From an uncultured Candidatus Saccharibacteria bacterium (lineage in GTDB: Bacteria; Patescibacteriota; Saccharimonadia; Saccharimonadales; Saccharimonadaceae), in the NCBI GenBank assembly GCA_938046495.1, contig CALIXG010000094.1, forward strand, positions 1 to 6,378: a stretch of 6,378 nucleotides of DNA, written 5' to 3'. Within the stretch, counting starts at the first letter, position 1, and the number at the start of each line of letters is the position of its first letter. Positions 1 to 5,604 of this stretch are shown here, one piece after another. The translations under genes and the position numbers were made by a program. Under the pieces are notes generated by a model. It had not been told where the DNA came from. It did no database searches and was given only the letters and a program-made list of their open reading frames with translations.

Positions 1-713
1 TATTCCATCATGCGTGGATTTAAGTCACTACCGACCACTGGTTGACCTAAAATTAGGGCTTCTTGCAGTACTACGCCGGTACCACAGAATGGGTCGAGTA
101 CTTTTTTCGACTCGTCAATCTCACCACCCAAATTAATTAAGATCTGTGCGAGTTTCGGTGGCAACATTCCCACCTTAGCGTCCCTCGCTGGGCGCATCTG
201 ATCGCGTTCACGATATTTATCGATATTTTGTACACCCAGGCTCAGATAAGTTTCCGAACCCACCAAAATTACCTCTTCGGCACCCGGTTTTTCACCTAAA
301 TTATTATGAAAGGCTGTAGCCGAAGAAATTTCAGGTCCTCTAGCTTCCACCACACGCACATTTCGTCCGAGCTTTTTGAGTAGACTCTTAAGTTCCATTG
401 CCTTGCGTCGGACTAGATTCTCAACTGCTGATTTTTTGTTTTTATGATTCGAGTTTAGGGCATAGCTAGAAACTCCTATGGTGATTTTACCTTCGGGCTT
501 TTTGCCGTTAATCGCCTCGGCAAGTTCCCGGAAATTACCAGAAAAAATTTGCCCCAGCTTAATCGACCCGCCTAATCTATTAATCGAGACTATTTTATTA
601 GTTTCAAAAACCGCGAGTTCTGGCCCGATCAGTTTGGCGTTTGGGTCATAAATCGCTTGGATTTCTGCCAAAGAAATTTTCGGAAGTCGTCCCAGCACTG
701 CAATATATTTCAT
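1..713 (-). CDS. TRM11-family tRNA guanine-N2 methyltransferase, N-terminal part (cut by window edge)
   Basis: This reverse-strand reading frame has 237 codons from its ATG and runs off the window, so the C-terminus is missing. Residues 1 to about 150 form an N-terminal region as expected for a THUMP-type RNA-binding part. Residues about 168-187 carry a stretch of the type R-D..RP.RDAKVGMLPPKLAQ, which I associate with TRM11/Trm-G10 enzymes. SAM-binding motif I follows (VLDPFCGTGVVLQEA, about 205-219), then GSDLNPRM (about 228-235) for the acidic ribose-binding strand. The catalytic (N/D)PPY motif would lie outside the window. The expected role is SAM-dependent methylation of a guanine N2 in tRNA (position 10 in the characterised homologues); an rRNA target (RlmL-like) is the alternative. 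The start is fixed by an in-frame TAA twelve bases upstream. It is divergent from the operon at 746 and has no Shine-Dalgarno sequence. Confidence 0.85.
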   Translation of the reverse strand, partial: MKYIAVLGRLPKISLAEIQAIYDPNAKLIGPELAVFETNKIVSINRLGGSIKLGQIFSGNFRELAEAINGKKPEGKITIGVSSYALNSNHKNKKSAVENLVRRKAMELKSLLKKLGRNVRVVEARGPEISSATAFHNNLGEKPGAEEVILVGSETYLSLGVQNIDKYRERDQMRPARDAKVGMLPPKLAQILINLGGEIDESKKVLDPFCGTGVVLQEALILGQPVVGSDLNPRMME

Positions 714-719
714 AATCTT

Positions 720-728
720 ATTTTATCA
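720..728 (-). promoter_or_regulatory. Extended -10 promoter of the methyltransferase gene
   Basis: Read on the minus strand, this is TGA followed by TAAAAT (an extended -10, TGn-TAnAAT). Exactly six bases (AAGATT) separate it from the ATG at 713. The usual -10 to start-site distance puts transcription initiation on or next to the A of the ATG, so the mRNA would be leaderless. There is no purine-rich ribosome binding site. I see no convincing -35 box, as is common for extended -10 promoters. Confidence 0.6.
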
Positions 729-730
729 TG

Positions 731-736
731 TATAAT
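731..736 (+). promoter_or_regulatory. -10 box (TATAAT) of the flippase-like/xseA/xseB operon
   Basis: A perfect TATAAT ends nine bases before the ATG at 746. The expected transcription start is about 743-746, giving a 5' leader of zero to three bases. The -35 is weak: TTTCAT at 708-713 is 17 bases upstream and matches the consensus only in part. The box lies inside the reading frame that would begin at the ATG at 728, which argues that 746 is the true start. It sits back to back with the minus-strand promoter at 720-728. Confidence 0.6.
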
Positions 737-745
737 AAAAAAGCT

Positions 746-1945
746 ATGTTTAAAAAGATTCTCAGTATTGTCACGTTATTATTAGTCGGTGTTGTTGTTT
801 ATGGCGCTCGTAATGAAATTGTTTCGGCCTTCCAATGTATTTTTGGTGGTCAATGTATGGATGGTTCGCACTTCTCCATTAATTTCTGGATTGTTCTTCT
901 TTTAATTCCAGAACAGCTCTTCATGTATTACAGTGCTGGTAAAATTTTCTTCTCCTACATGGCAGGGAAAGCCAAATCTCAGAAAAATATCACCAAGATT
1001 TCCGCTGGTAAATCTACCAAATCTGAGAAAACTAAATCTGGAAAGGCCGATGCTGATACCGATGCCGACGTAAAAGCTTTCGAAAAGCTCACCACTTGGC
1101 AGCTTGCGCGTATTTCTTTTGAATTAAACTTCGTTAATCACGCCATTCCTTCTGGCGGTGTCTCTGGTCTCGGTTATATTACTTGGCGCTTAAAGAAGTT
1201 TGGCGCTACCGCTGGCCAGGTTAGTTTCATGTATCTCTTGCGCTATGTGATTACTATTCTTGCTAATCAAACTCAAACTATCCTCGCCATTATTTTCTTA
1301 TTAGTTACAAATAGTGTGCCAAATACTGCGCTTTGGATGGTCGGGGCTGTGGCTGCCATGAGTGTCGGGGTGATTCTTGGTATTGTTTTGATGATTGTGA
1401 TTGTCTCGAATCGTAAGTTAATCGATTTTGCTGCCAAAAAGCTAGCTGCCTTAATTAATGGCACCGTTCGCATCTTTACTTTTGGCAAGAAAAAACAAAT
1501 TATCGAAACCAAGAAAGTTCAAAAATACTTCTTAGATCTTCATGAAGACTTCCTTACCGCGAAGCGTGACAAAAAGATTTTGGTCGGTCCAGTGCTTTGG
1601 GGTTTCCTTTATAACTTCCTCGAAATTGCCACCTATGAAATTGTCGCCATCGCTATTGGTCACCCAGAAATCTTCCCACAAATCATGGTCGCAGAAGCTC
1701 TCGGCTCGGTTGTCGGTGCGGTTCTTCCTACCCCTGGTGGTGTCGGTGGTTATGAAGGTTCGATGGTTGCCGTGATGACCGTACTTGGTAGTGATCTCGC
1801 GGTTGCTAGTACCACAGTCCTTGTCACTCGTATGATTGTCTTGCTTAATACTATCGTTTCTGGCTATGGTTTCTACCAAAATGCCATCTCTAAGATTGGT
1901 AAAGAAGAGAAACAGAAAATCTTCGAAGGGGAATCTGCGGAGTAA
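746..1945 (+). CDS. UPF0104 / lysylphosphatidylglycerol-synthase-TM family integral membrane protein
   Basis: This 399-residue polytopic protein matches the membrane region of MprF-type proteins (LPG_synthase_TM, also called UPF0104 or AglD-like) but has no C-terminal aminoacyl-transferase domain. Hydrophobic segments lie near residues 4-20, 45-64, 160-185, 192-220, 278-304 and 310-378. Two family signatures are visible: NHAIPSGGVSG at about 131-141 and PTPGGVGGYEGS at about 328-339. Relatives act in lipid or lipid-linked sugar translocation; the substrate here is unknown. Residues about 75-110 form a charged Lys/Ser/Thr then Asp/Ala-rich insert between membrane segments. I chose the ATG at 746 over the in-frame ATG at 728 because TATAAT at 731-736 would otherwise be coding. 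Its TAA overlaps the xseA ATG (TAATG), so it is first in an operon with exonuclease VII. Confidence 0.8.
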   Translation: MFKKILSIVTLLLVGVVVYGARNEIVSAFQCIFGGQCMDGSHFSINFWIVLLLIPEQLFMYYSAGKIFFSYMAGKAKSQKNITKISAGKSTKSEKTKSGKADADTDADVKAFEKLTTWQLARISFELNFVNHAIPSGGVSGLGYITWRLKKFGATAGQVSFMYLLRYVITILANQTQTILAIIFLLVTNSVPNTALWMVGAVAAMSVGVILGIVLMIVIVSNRKLIDFAAKKLAALINGTVRIFTFGKKKQIIETKKVQKYFLDLHEDFLTAKRDKKILVGPVLWGFLYNFLEIATYEIVAIAIGHPEIFPQIMVAEALGSVVGAVLPTPGGVGGYEGSMVAVMTVLGSDLAVASTTVLVTRMIVLLNTIVSGYGFYQNAISKIGKEEKQKIFEGESAE

Positions 1946-3057
1946 TGGCCGAATCGCCAAAATATTCCGTCTCTGATTTTATTGCCGTCGCCAACCACGC
2001 CTTAGATTACACTTTTCCGGATTGTGTAGTCTACGGTGAGGTGGCGAATTTTAATGTCAATCAAAATCGTTGGATTTTCTTCGATCTGAAAGATCAAGAG
2101 TCGGTAATCAGTTGTTTTATGGTTGCCTCGAGTCTCCGCATGCCTATCGAAAACGGTATGAAGATTGCGGTTCAGGCCACCCCGAAAATTTTTAATCGCT
2201 CTGGTCGTTTTACTTTGACGATTAAGCAATACGCCTTGATCGGTGAGGGGGATATTAAAAAAGCCTACGAGCTGCTCAAAGCCAAACTTACCAAAGAAGG
2301 ACTTTTTGATCCGGCTAGAAAGCGCAGTATTCCAGCTAACCTCGAGCGCATCGGTGTGATTTCTTCTACCCAAGCGGCTGGTTATGCGGATTTTATTAAA
2401 ATTATTAATGCTCGCTGGGGTGGTCTAGAAATTCGTGTAGCCAATACTAAGGTCCAGGGTCTCGGCGCGGCCGATCAGGTGATTCGTGCTCTCGAATTTT
2501 TTAATCAAGAAAATAAAGTCCAGATTATCGCGATTATTCGTGGTGGTGGCTCGAAAGAAGACCTCGCTTGTTTTGATGATGAAAAACTGGTTCGCGCCAT
2601 TGCGGCAAGTAAAATTCCCGTGATTACCGGGATCGGTCACGAAATTGACACTTCGCTAGCGGATCTCGCGGCCGATATTGTGGCTTCTACGCCCAGTAAT
2701 ACCGCCGAAATGTTATCAAAAGATAAGAAACTCGAAATTGCCAATCTCTATCGTCTGCTCTCTCGAGCTAAGTTGCAAATCGAACGTAGCTTCGATACGC
2801 CAAGACTTGAAAATAAGCGCAACCTTCTTCGTGTTAGACAGCAGATTTTAAATCAAATTCTTCGTGAATTAAATCAGTTAAAATCTACCCAAAAAGTCAT
2901 CGAAAACCTCAATCCCGAAACCATTCTGAAAAAAGGCTATGCTATCCTTAAGGGTGAGTTAAAGATTGATTCTGAAATTTCGCTAGAAACTCTCGATTCT
3001 GAAATCTCCGCCCGCATTACTCAAATAAAATCTAAAGAAAGGAAAGCTCATGACTAA
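1945..3057 (+). CDS. xseA: Exodeoxyribonuclease VII large subunit
   Basis: This 370-residue protein is the catalytic subunit of exonuclease VII, which degrades single-stranded DNA from both ends into oligonucleotides. Residues 6-100 form the N-terminal OB fold (YSVSDFI... VYGEVANF... WIFFDLKD). The nuclease domain has GVISSTQAAGYADF at 137-150, RGGGSKEDL at 199-207 and GIGHEIDTSLAD at 229-240. D149, R199, H232 and D235 align at a constant offset of six with the E. coli residues I recall as essential (D155, R205, H238, D241), so the enzyme should be active. A helical region (about 258-325) binds small subunits, and the C-terminus ends with the usual N-P-E-x-x-L-x-x-G-Y-A motif near 333-343. 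It is shorter than E. coli XseA (about 456 residues), mainly in the helical part. GGAG just before the start and AAGGGGA further upstream could serve as ribosome binding sites; the start overlaps the upstream stop, suggesting coupled translation. Confidence 0.96.
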   Translation: MAESPKYSVSDFIAVANHALDYTFPDCVVYGEVANFNVNQNRWIFFDLKDQESVISCFMVASSLRMPIENGMKIAVQATPKIFNRSGRFTLTIKQYALIGEGDIKKAYELLKAKLTKEGLFDPARKRSIPANLERIGVISSTQAAGYADFIKIINARWGGLEIRVANTKVQGLGAADQVIRALEFFNQENKVQIIAIIRGGGSKEDLACFDDEKLVRAIAASKIPVITGIGHEIDTSLADLAADIVASTPSNTAEMLSKDKKLEIANLYRLLSRAKLQIERSFDTPRLENKRNLLRVRQQILNQILRELNQLKSTQKVIENLNPETILKKGYAILKGELKIDSEISLETLDSEISARITQIKSKERKAHD

Positions 3058-3247
3058 AAAATCTGTTGGCGCTAAGATCGAACAACTTAATCAAAATCTC
3101 GAATGGTTTTATGGCGATGAATTCAAACTCGAAGAAGCCGCCAAGAAATACCAGGAAGCGGCCGAACTGGCTAAGGATATCGAGGAAGAGCTCGAAACTT
3201 TGAAGAATCAAATAGAAGTCATCTCAAAAGATTTTAGTATTGAATAA
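3050..3247 (+). CDS. xseB: Exodeoxyribonuclease VII small subunit
   Basis: This 65-residue, highly charged helical protein matches XseB. It has a first amphipathic helix (KIEQLNQNLEWF), then the family turn GDEFKLEEAAKKYQEAAELAK (about 22-42), equivalent to the common G-x-x-x-LEE-x-x-x-x-Y-x-x-G-x-x-L pattern, and a second helix to the end. XseB subunits pack along the helical region of XseA and are needed for nuclease activity. The start overlaps the end of xseA by eight bases (ATGACTAA), with GGA at 3041-3043 and six bases of spacing as the ribosome binding site. No clear terminator follows. Positions 3248-3317 are a 70-base AT-rich spacer that holds only the next promoter. Confidence 0.93.
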   Translation: MTKKSVGAKIEQLNQNLEWFYGDEFKLEEAAKKYQEAAELAKDIEEELETLKNQIEVISKDFSIE

Positions 3248-3283
3248 AATATTAAAAACAATTACTAAAATTCTTAAGCTAAC

Positions 3284-3311
3284 TTGTAAAAAACCTAATT
3301 CCTAGTAAAAT
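3284..3311 (+). promoter_or_regulatory. Promoter of the single-pass membrane protein gene
   Basis: TTGTAA (3284-3289) and TAAAAT (3306-3311) are separated by 16 bases and form a plausible sigma-70-type promoter. Six bases (ATAGTT) separate the -10 from the ATG at 3318, the same spacing as at the methyltransferase and kinase genes. The predicted transcription start is at the ATG, giving a leaderless mRNA. There is no Shine-Dalgarno sequence. Confidence 0.6.
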
Positions 3312-3317
3312 ATAGTT

Positions 3318-4289
3318 ATGGATAATTCAAACAACAATCCTTTTCTTGCATCGAATCAATTTAATAATTCTGGTCAAACTCCAGCTAATTTCGGTGCTAA
3401 TAATCCTTCAAGTAGTAACCCATTTGCTCAGAATACTGCTACCACATCTGTAGATAATTCCGCCCAGGCAAATCCAGCGAATCCAGCAGCCCCAGTAAAC
3501 CCTACCACTTCCGCGAATTCTGGTGACATCTATCAGAATCTCTACAAGAGTCCATTCACTCCTGGTATGCTAGCCGCGAATCCTTTGAACAAAAATTATG
3601 CTGATATGACTGGTGAAGAACGCAAGGAAGCTAGTCGCATCGCTAAGGCAAAAAACCGTATTGATCTTATGAAAACTGTGGGACTTATCGTGGTATCTCT
3701 GCTTGCGGTACTCTTTATCGGCCTCTTTATTTGGATGTGGGTAAAATGGAATGATGCTAGTACTAATGTGAAGGGTAAGGTTGACGTGGCAGTGGCAGAA
3801 GCCAAAAATGAACTTCAGACCAAGCTCGAATCCGAATTTGAAGAAAAAGAAAAATACCCTTACAAAGTTTTCACCGGCCCAACTGACCTCGGTGAATTAA
3901 GCTTTGAATATCCAAAAACTTGGAGCCTCTATGTTCAAAGTAGTGCCAACCGCGGTGGTGACTACGCTGCCTATCTGAATCCAGGTCAGGTCAATGTGGT
4001 CCAAGATGATACCGTGATGGCGCTCCGTGTTAGTATTAAGGGTACCCTCTTCGACCAGGCGATTAGTGATTTTGCCGAAAAAGTCCGTTCTGGTGATATG
4101 ACGCTTTCAACTACCGTAGTTAATGGCAATAATGTCAACGTTTACACTGGTAAATTAGATAATGAATATCAGGGAATTATCTGCGTCTTCAAGCTTCGCG
4201 ATAAGACCGTAATGCTTCAAACCGATTCCACCAGTGTCTTCAGTGATGACTTCTACCGTATTCTCAAAACCGTGAAATTTAATAGCTAA
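3318..4289 (+). CDS. Unrecognised single-pass membrane protein with Asn/Pro-rich N-terminus and PsbP/Mog1-like outer domain
   Basis: I do not recognise this 323-residue protein as a named family. Residues 1-70 are low complexity, rich in Asn, Pro, Ala, Ser and Thr, with NNPF, SNPF and a tandem NPANPA (encoded by a 9-base direct repeat at 3471-3488). A basic stretch at about 102-119 (ERKEASRIAKAKNRIDLMK) precedes a strong membrane helix at about 120-143 ending in WMWVKW. By the positive-inside rule the N-terminus is cytoplasmic and the C-terminus outside. Residues 150-180 are a charged, probably coiled-coil stalk. Residues 181-323 look like a compact alpha/beta domain starting L-S-F-E-Y-P-K-T-W-S-L and ending with F-Y-R-I-L-K-T-V-K-F, a pattern typical of PsbP-like (Mog1/PsbP fold) domains; this fold assignment is inference. 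An in-frame TAA (3306-3308) closes the frame upstream. It appears to be its own transcription unit, ended by the hairpin at 4310-4331. Confidence 0.85.
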   Translation: MDNSNNNPFLASNQFNNSGQTPANFGANNPSSSNPFAQNTATTSVDNSAQANPANPAAPVNPTTSANSGDIYQNLYKSPFTPGMLAANPLNKNYADMTGEERKEASRIAKAKNRIDLMKTVGLIVVSLLAVLFIGLFIWMWVKWNDASTNVKGKVDVAVAEAKNELQTKLESEFEEKEKYPYKVFTGPTDLGELSFEYPKTWSLYVQSSANRGGDYAAYLNPGQVNVVQDDTVMALRVSIKGTLFDQAISDFAEKVRSGDMTLSTTVVNGNNVNVYTGKLDNEYQGIICVFKLRDKTVMLQTDSTSVFSDDFYRILKTVKFNS

Positions 4290-4309
4290 ATTTATCTAAA
4301 AATCTGCAA

Positions 4310-4331
4310 CCCCCGCACCATTTTGCGGGGG
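4310..4331 (+). terminator. GC-rich hairpin, probable terminator after the membrane protein gene
   Basis: CCCCCGC (4310-4316) pairs perfectly with GCGGGGG (4325-4331); an extra A-T pair (4317/4324) leaves a six-base loop. It starts 21 bases after the TAA at 4287-4289 and lies before the kinase promoter, a natural place for termination. The 3' tail (ATTGTTCAAG) is only moderately T-rich, so it may be an inefficient intrinsic terminator. Confidence 0.65.
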
Positions 4332-4341
4332 ATTGTTCAAG

Positions 4342-4359
4342 CATTTTGCCTGAAAAATG
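4342..4359. repeat. Perfect 6-bp inverted repeat just upstream of the kinase promoter
   Basis: CATTTT (4342-4347) and AAAATG (4354-4359) are perfect inverted copies separated by six bases (GCCTGA). The repeat ends two bases before the extended -10 at 4362-4370, covering about -35 to -18 relative to the predicted start site. That position suits an operator for a dimeric regulator. It could also be a chance AT-rich match or a second weak hairpin of the preceding terminator. Confidence 0.35.
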
Positions 4360-4361
4360 GG

Positions 4362-4370
4362 TGCTATAAT
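4362..4370 (+). promoter_or_regulatory. Extended -10 promoter of the kinase/receiver/recO operon
   Basis: TGC followed by a perfect TATAAT gives a consensus extended -10 (TGnTATAAT). Six bases (TAATTT) separate it from the ATG at 4377, so the predicted transcription start is the start codon itself. There is no Shine-Dalgarno sequence at normal spacing and no well-placed -35; TTGCCT at 4346-4351 is only 13 bases upstream. Confidence 0.7.
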
Positions 4371-4376
4371 TAATTT

Positions 4377-5072
4377 ATGAATAGTGAGGTAAATGGTATT
4401 TTCGTGGTTGCACATGACTTAAAAAGTCCCCTCACTCTTATGCGTCAAATGGCCCTTGCCATGGATTTTCAAAAAGACAGCACCGCTGAACTCGAGAAAT
4501 CTCGTAATAAAATTATTCGCATTTCCGAACGCGCCATGCGTCAGGTTAACGACCTCACTAAGATCGCTCGCCTCGAAGAGGGGTTATTTACCTTGGAGCC
4601 AGTTTCGATTCGTGCAGTCTGCGATGATGTAATTTCTGAACTTGAACAGCTCTTCGCCCTTAACCAGCGCAAGTTACGTTTTGAGTATCGTAATAAAGCT
4701 CGTCTGGTGATTGGTAATTATGACCTAATTTTTAGTGTAATTTATAATTTTTGCGCCAATGCGATGTACTATTCCACGCTCGAAACCGAATCTTGCCTAA
4801 TTATTTCCGACAAAAAAGACAAGATTGTGGTCGATGTCAGGGATTTCGGACCGAGTCTCCCTACTTCAGTCTGGCGTCAAATCAAGGCCGGTCTCACCGC
4901 TCCCACCAGTATTTCGATGCGCCCCGGAAGTTCTGGTTTGGGTCTTTACATCGCTTCGAAATTTGCTAAATATCTTAACGCGGAAGTCTTCGCTGTGCGT
5001 CACCGCGATGGCACCAGTTTTCAGGTAATCTTGCCAGTTTCACACCAGGCGATTTTACCGATGTTTGATTAG
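4377..5072 (+). CDS. Minimal soluble sensor histidine kinase (HisKA plus HATPase_c, no sensor domain)
   Basis: This 231-residue protein consists almost only of a kinase core. The H-box VVAHDLKSPLTLM puts the phospho-accepting histidine at H13, only twelve residues from the N-terminus. The second DHp helix runs to about residue 70. The ATP-binding domain has an N-box NFCANAMYY (N124, N128), a G1 box DFGPSLP (D156, G158, with S160 where the second glycine is usual) and a G2 box GSSGLGLYIASKFA (184-197). There is no membrane segment, PAS, GAF or HAMP domain, so it should be cytosolic and needs a partner or small molecule to sense anything. The start is firm: an in-frame TAA lies at 4371-4373 and the promoter directly abuts the ATG. 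Its TAG overlaps the ribosome binding site of the response regulator, the likely phosphorylation partner. Confidence 0.88.
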   Translation: MNSEVNGIFVVAHDLKSPLTLMRQMALAMDFQKDSTAELEKSRNKIIRISERAMRQVNDLTKIARLEEGLFTLEPVSIRAVCDDVISELEQLFALNQRKLRFEYRNKARLVIGNYDLIFSVIYNFCANAMYYSTLETESCLIISDKKDKIVVDVRDFGPSLPTSVWRQIKAGLTAPTSISMRPGSSGLGLYIASKFAKYLNAEVFAVRHRDGTSFQVILPVSHQAILPMFD

Positions 5073-5075
5073 GAG
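5071..5075 (+). promoter_or_regulatory. Ribosome binding site of the response regulator
   Basis: AGGAG lies four bases before the ATG at 5080 and overlaps the kinase stop codon. It selects the ATG at 5080 rather than the in-frame TTG at 5065, which lies upstream of it and would make the AGGAG coding. Confidence 0.75.
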
Positions 5076-5079
5076 AAAA

Positions 5080-5604
5080 ATGAACCAGCGACCTAAAAAA
5101 TCATCGTCCAAAATTACCCAATCAAAGACCCCGTTACTGGAAACTATGCAGCCTAAGATCCCGCGACCGGTTTTTATCATTGAGGACGATCCGGATTTTG
5201 CAGAAATTTATCAGAAGCATCTAGCGCGCAATTTTCCAGAAATTCCGCTACAGATTTTCTATAATGCGATCGAGGCTAATGCGGCCTTTTCAGAACTTCG
5301 CGAGGATGAATTGCCGTCCTTGATTATTTTGGATGTTTTACTCACCGGTCCAGACGGTTTCACTTTATTAAACGAGCTCCTCTCGTATCCGGAAACCAGC
5401 CAAATCCCAGTGCTTTTAATTTCATCGTTAAACCTCGGTCAAATGTCATTGCAGGCTTATAATGTGCGCGCCATTCTCAATAAAGAAACTTTCACGCCAG
5501 CGGATTTTGTTAATCAAGTTCAAGATATTCTAAAATCAACCAACCACTCATCAGCTCAAAGTGACGATTTGGCGATGCGCGGCTTGGAGGGGAATCATGC
5601 CTGA
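5080..5604 (+). CDS. Receiver-only response regulator
   Basis: This 174-residue protein has one receiver (REC) domain at about 30-153 and no DNA-binding or enzymatic output domain. Visible active-site parts are the acidic cluster E35-D36-D37 (IIEDDPDF), the phospho-acceptor D85 in LIILDVLLTGPDGF, the hydroxyl residue S115 in VLLISS and the lysine K135 (ILNKETF, with Glu in place of the usual Pro after Lys). All residues needed for phosphotransfer are therefore present. A basic, Ser/Lys-rich N-terminal tail of about 28 residues and a polar C-terminal tail of about 20 residues flank the domain and are probably disordered. Like CheY- or Spo0F-type proteins it would act by protein contact or phosphorelay. 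The kinase directly upstream is the obvious donor. Its TGA overlaps the recO start by eight bases, implying coupled translation. TGA as a true stop supports the standard genetic code. Confidence 0.88.
   Translation: MNQRPKKSSSKITQSKTPLLETMQPKIPRPVFIIEDDPDFAEIYQKHLARNFPEIPLQIFYNAIEANAAFSELREDELPSLIILDVLLTGPDGFTLLNELLSYPETSQIPVLLISSLNLGQMSLQAYNVRAILNKETFTPADFVNQVQDILKSTNHSSAQSDDLAMRGLEGNHA
5586..5592 (+). promoter_or_regulatory. Ribosome binding site of recO
   Basis: GGAGGGG lies four to six bases before the ATG at 5597, inside the 3' end of the response-regulator gene. It favours the ATG at 5597 over the in-frame ATG at 5561, whose extra twelve residues do not resemble RecO N-termini. Confidence 0.8.

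Noticed and set aside
728..745. ATG at 728 as the start of the UPF0104 protein
   Set aside because: It precedes and includes a perfect TATAAT at 731-736, has no ribosome binding site, and adds only six residues before MFKK. The ATG at 746 fits better.
1532..1960. 142-residue minus-strand reading frame, and a similar 123-residue one at 2002-2373
   Set aside because: Both are antisense to well-supported genes (UPF0104 and xseA), lack promoters or ribosome binding sites, and show no recognisable domain.
3248..3317. Terminator or small RNA after xseB
   Set aside because: The spacer is AT-rich with no stable stem; only a promoter is visible.
4751..5028. Short plus-strand frames inside the kinase gene
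   Set aside because: They overlap the conserved G1 and G2 boxes in another frame and have no family resemblance.
5065..5079. TTG at 5065 as the response-regulator start
   Set aside because: The AGGAG at 5071-5075 lies downstream of it and is correctly placed for the ATG at 5080.
5561..5596. ATG at 5561 as the recO start
   Set aside because: The extra residues are out-of-frame translation of the receiver gene's end, and GGAGGGG at 5586-5592 serves the ATG at 5597.
5602..5604. TGA read as glycine, as in Gracilibacteria/SR1
   Set aside because: Reading through would extend the receiver in the wrong frame over recO, while the overlap with a good ribosome binding site and ATG fits a true stop. 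No other gene has in-frame TGA codons.
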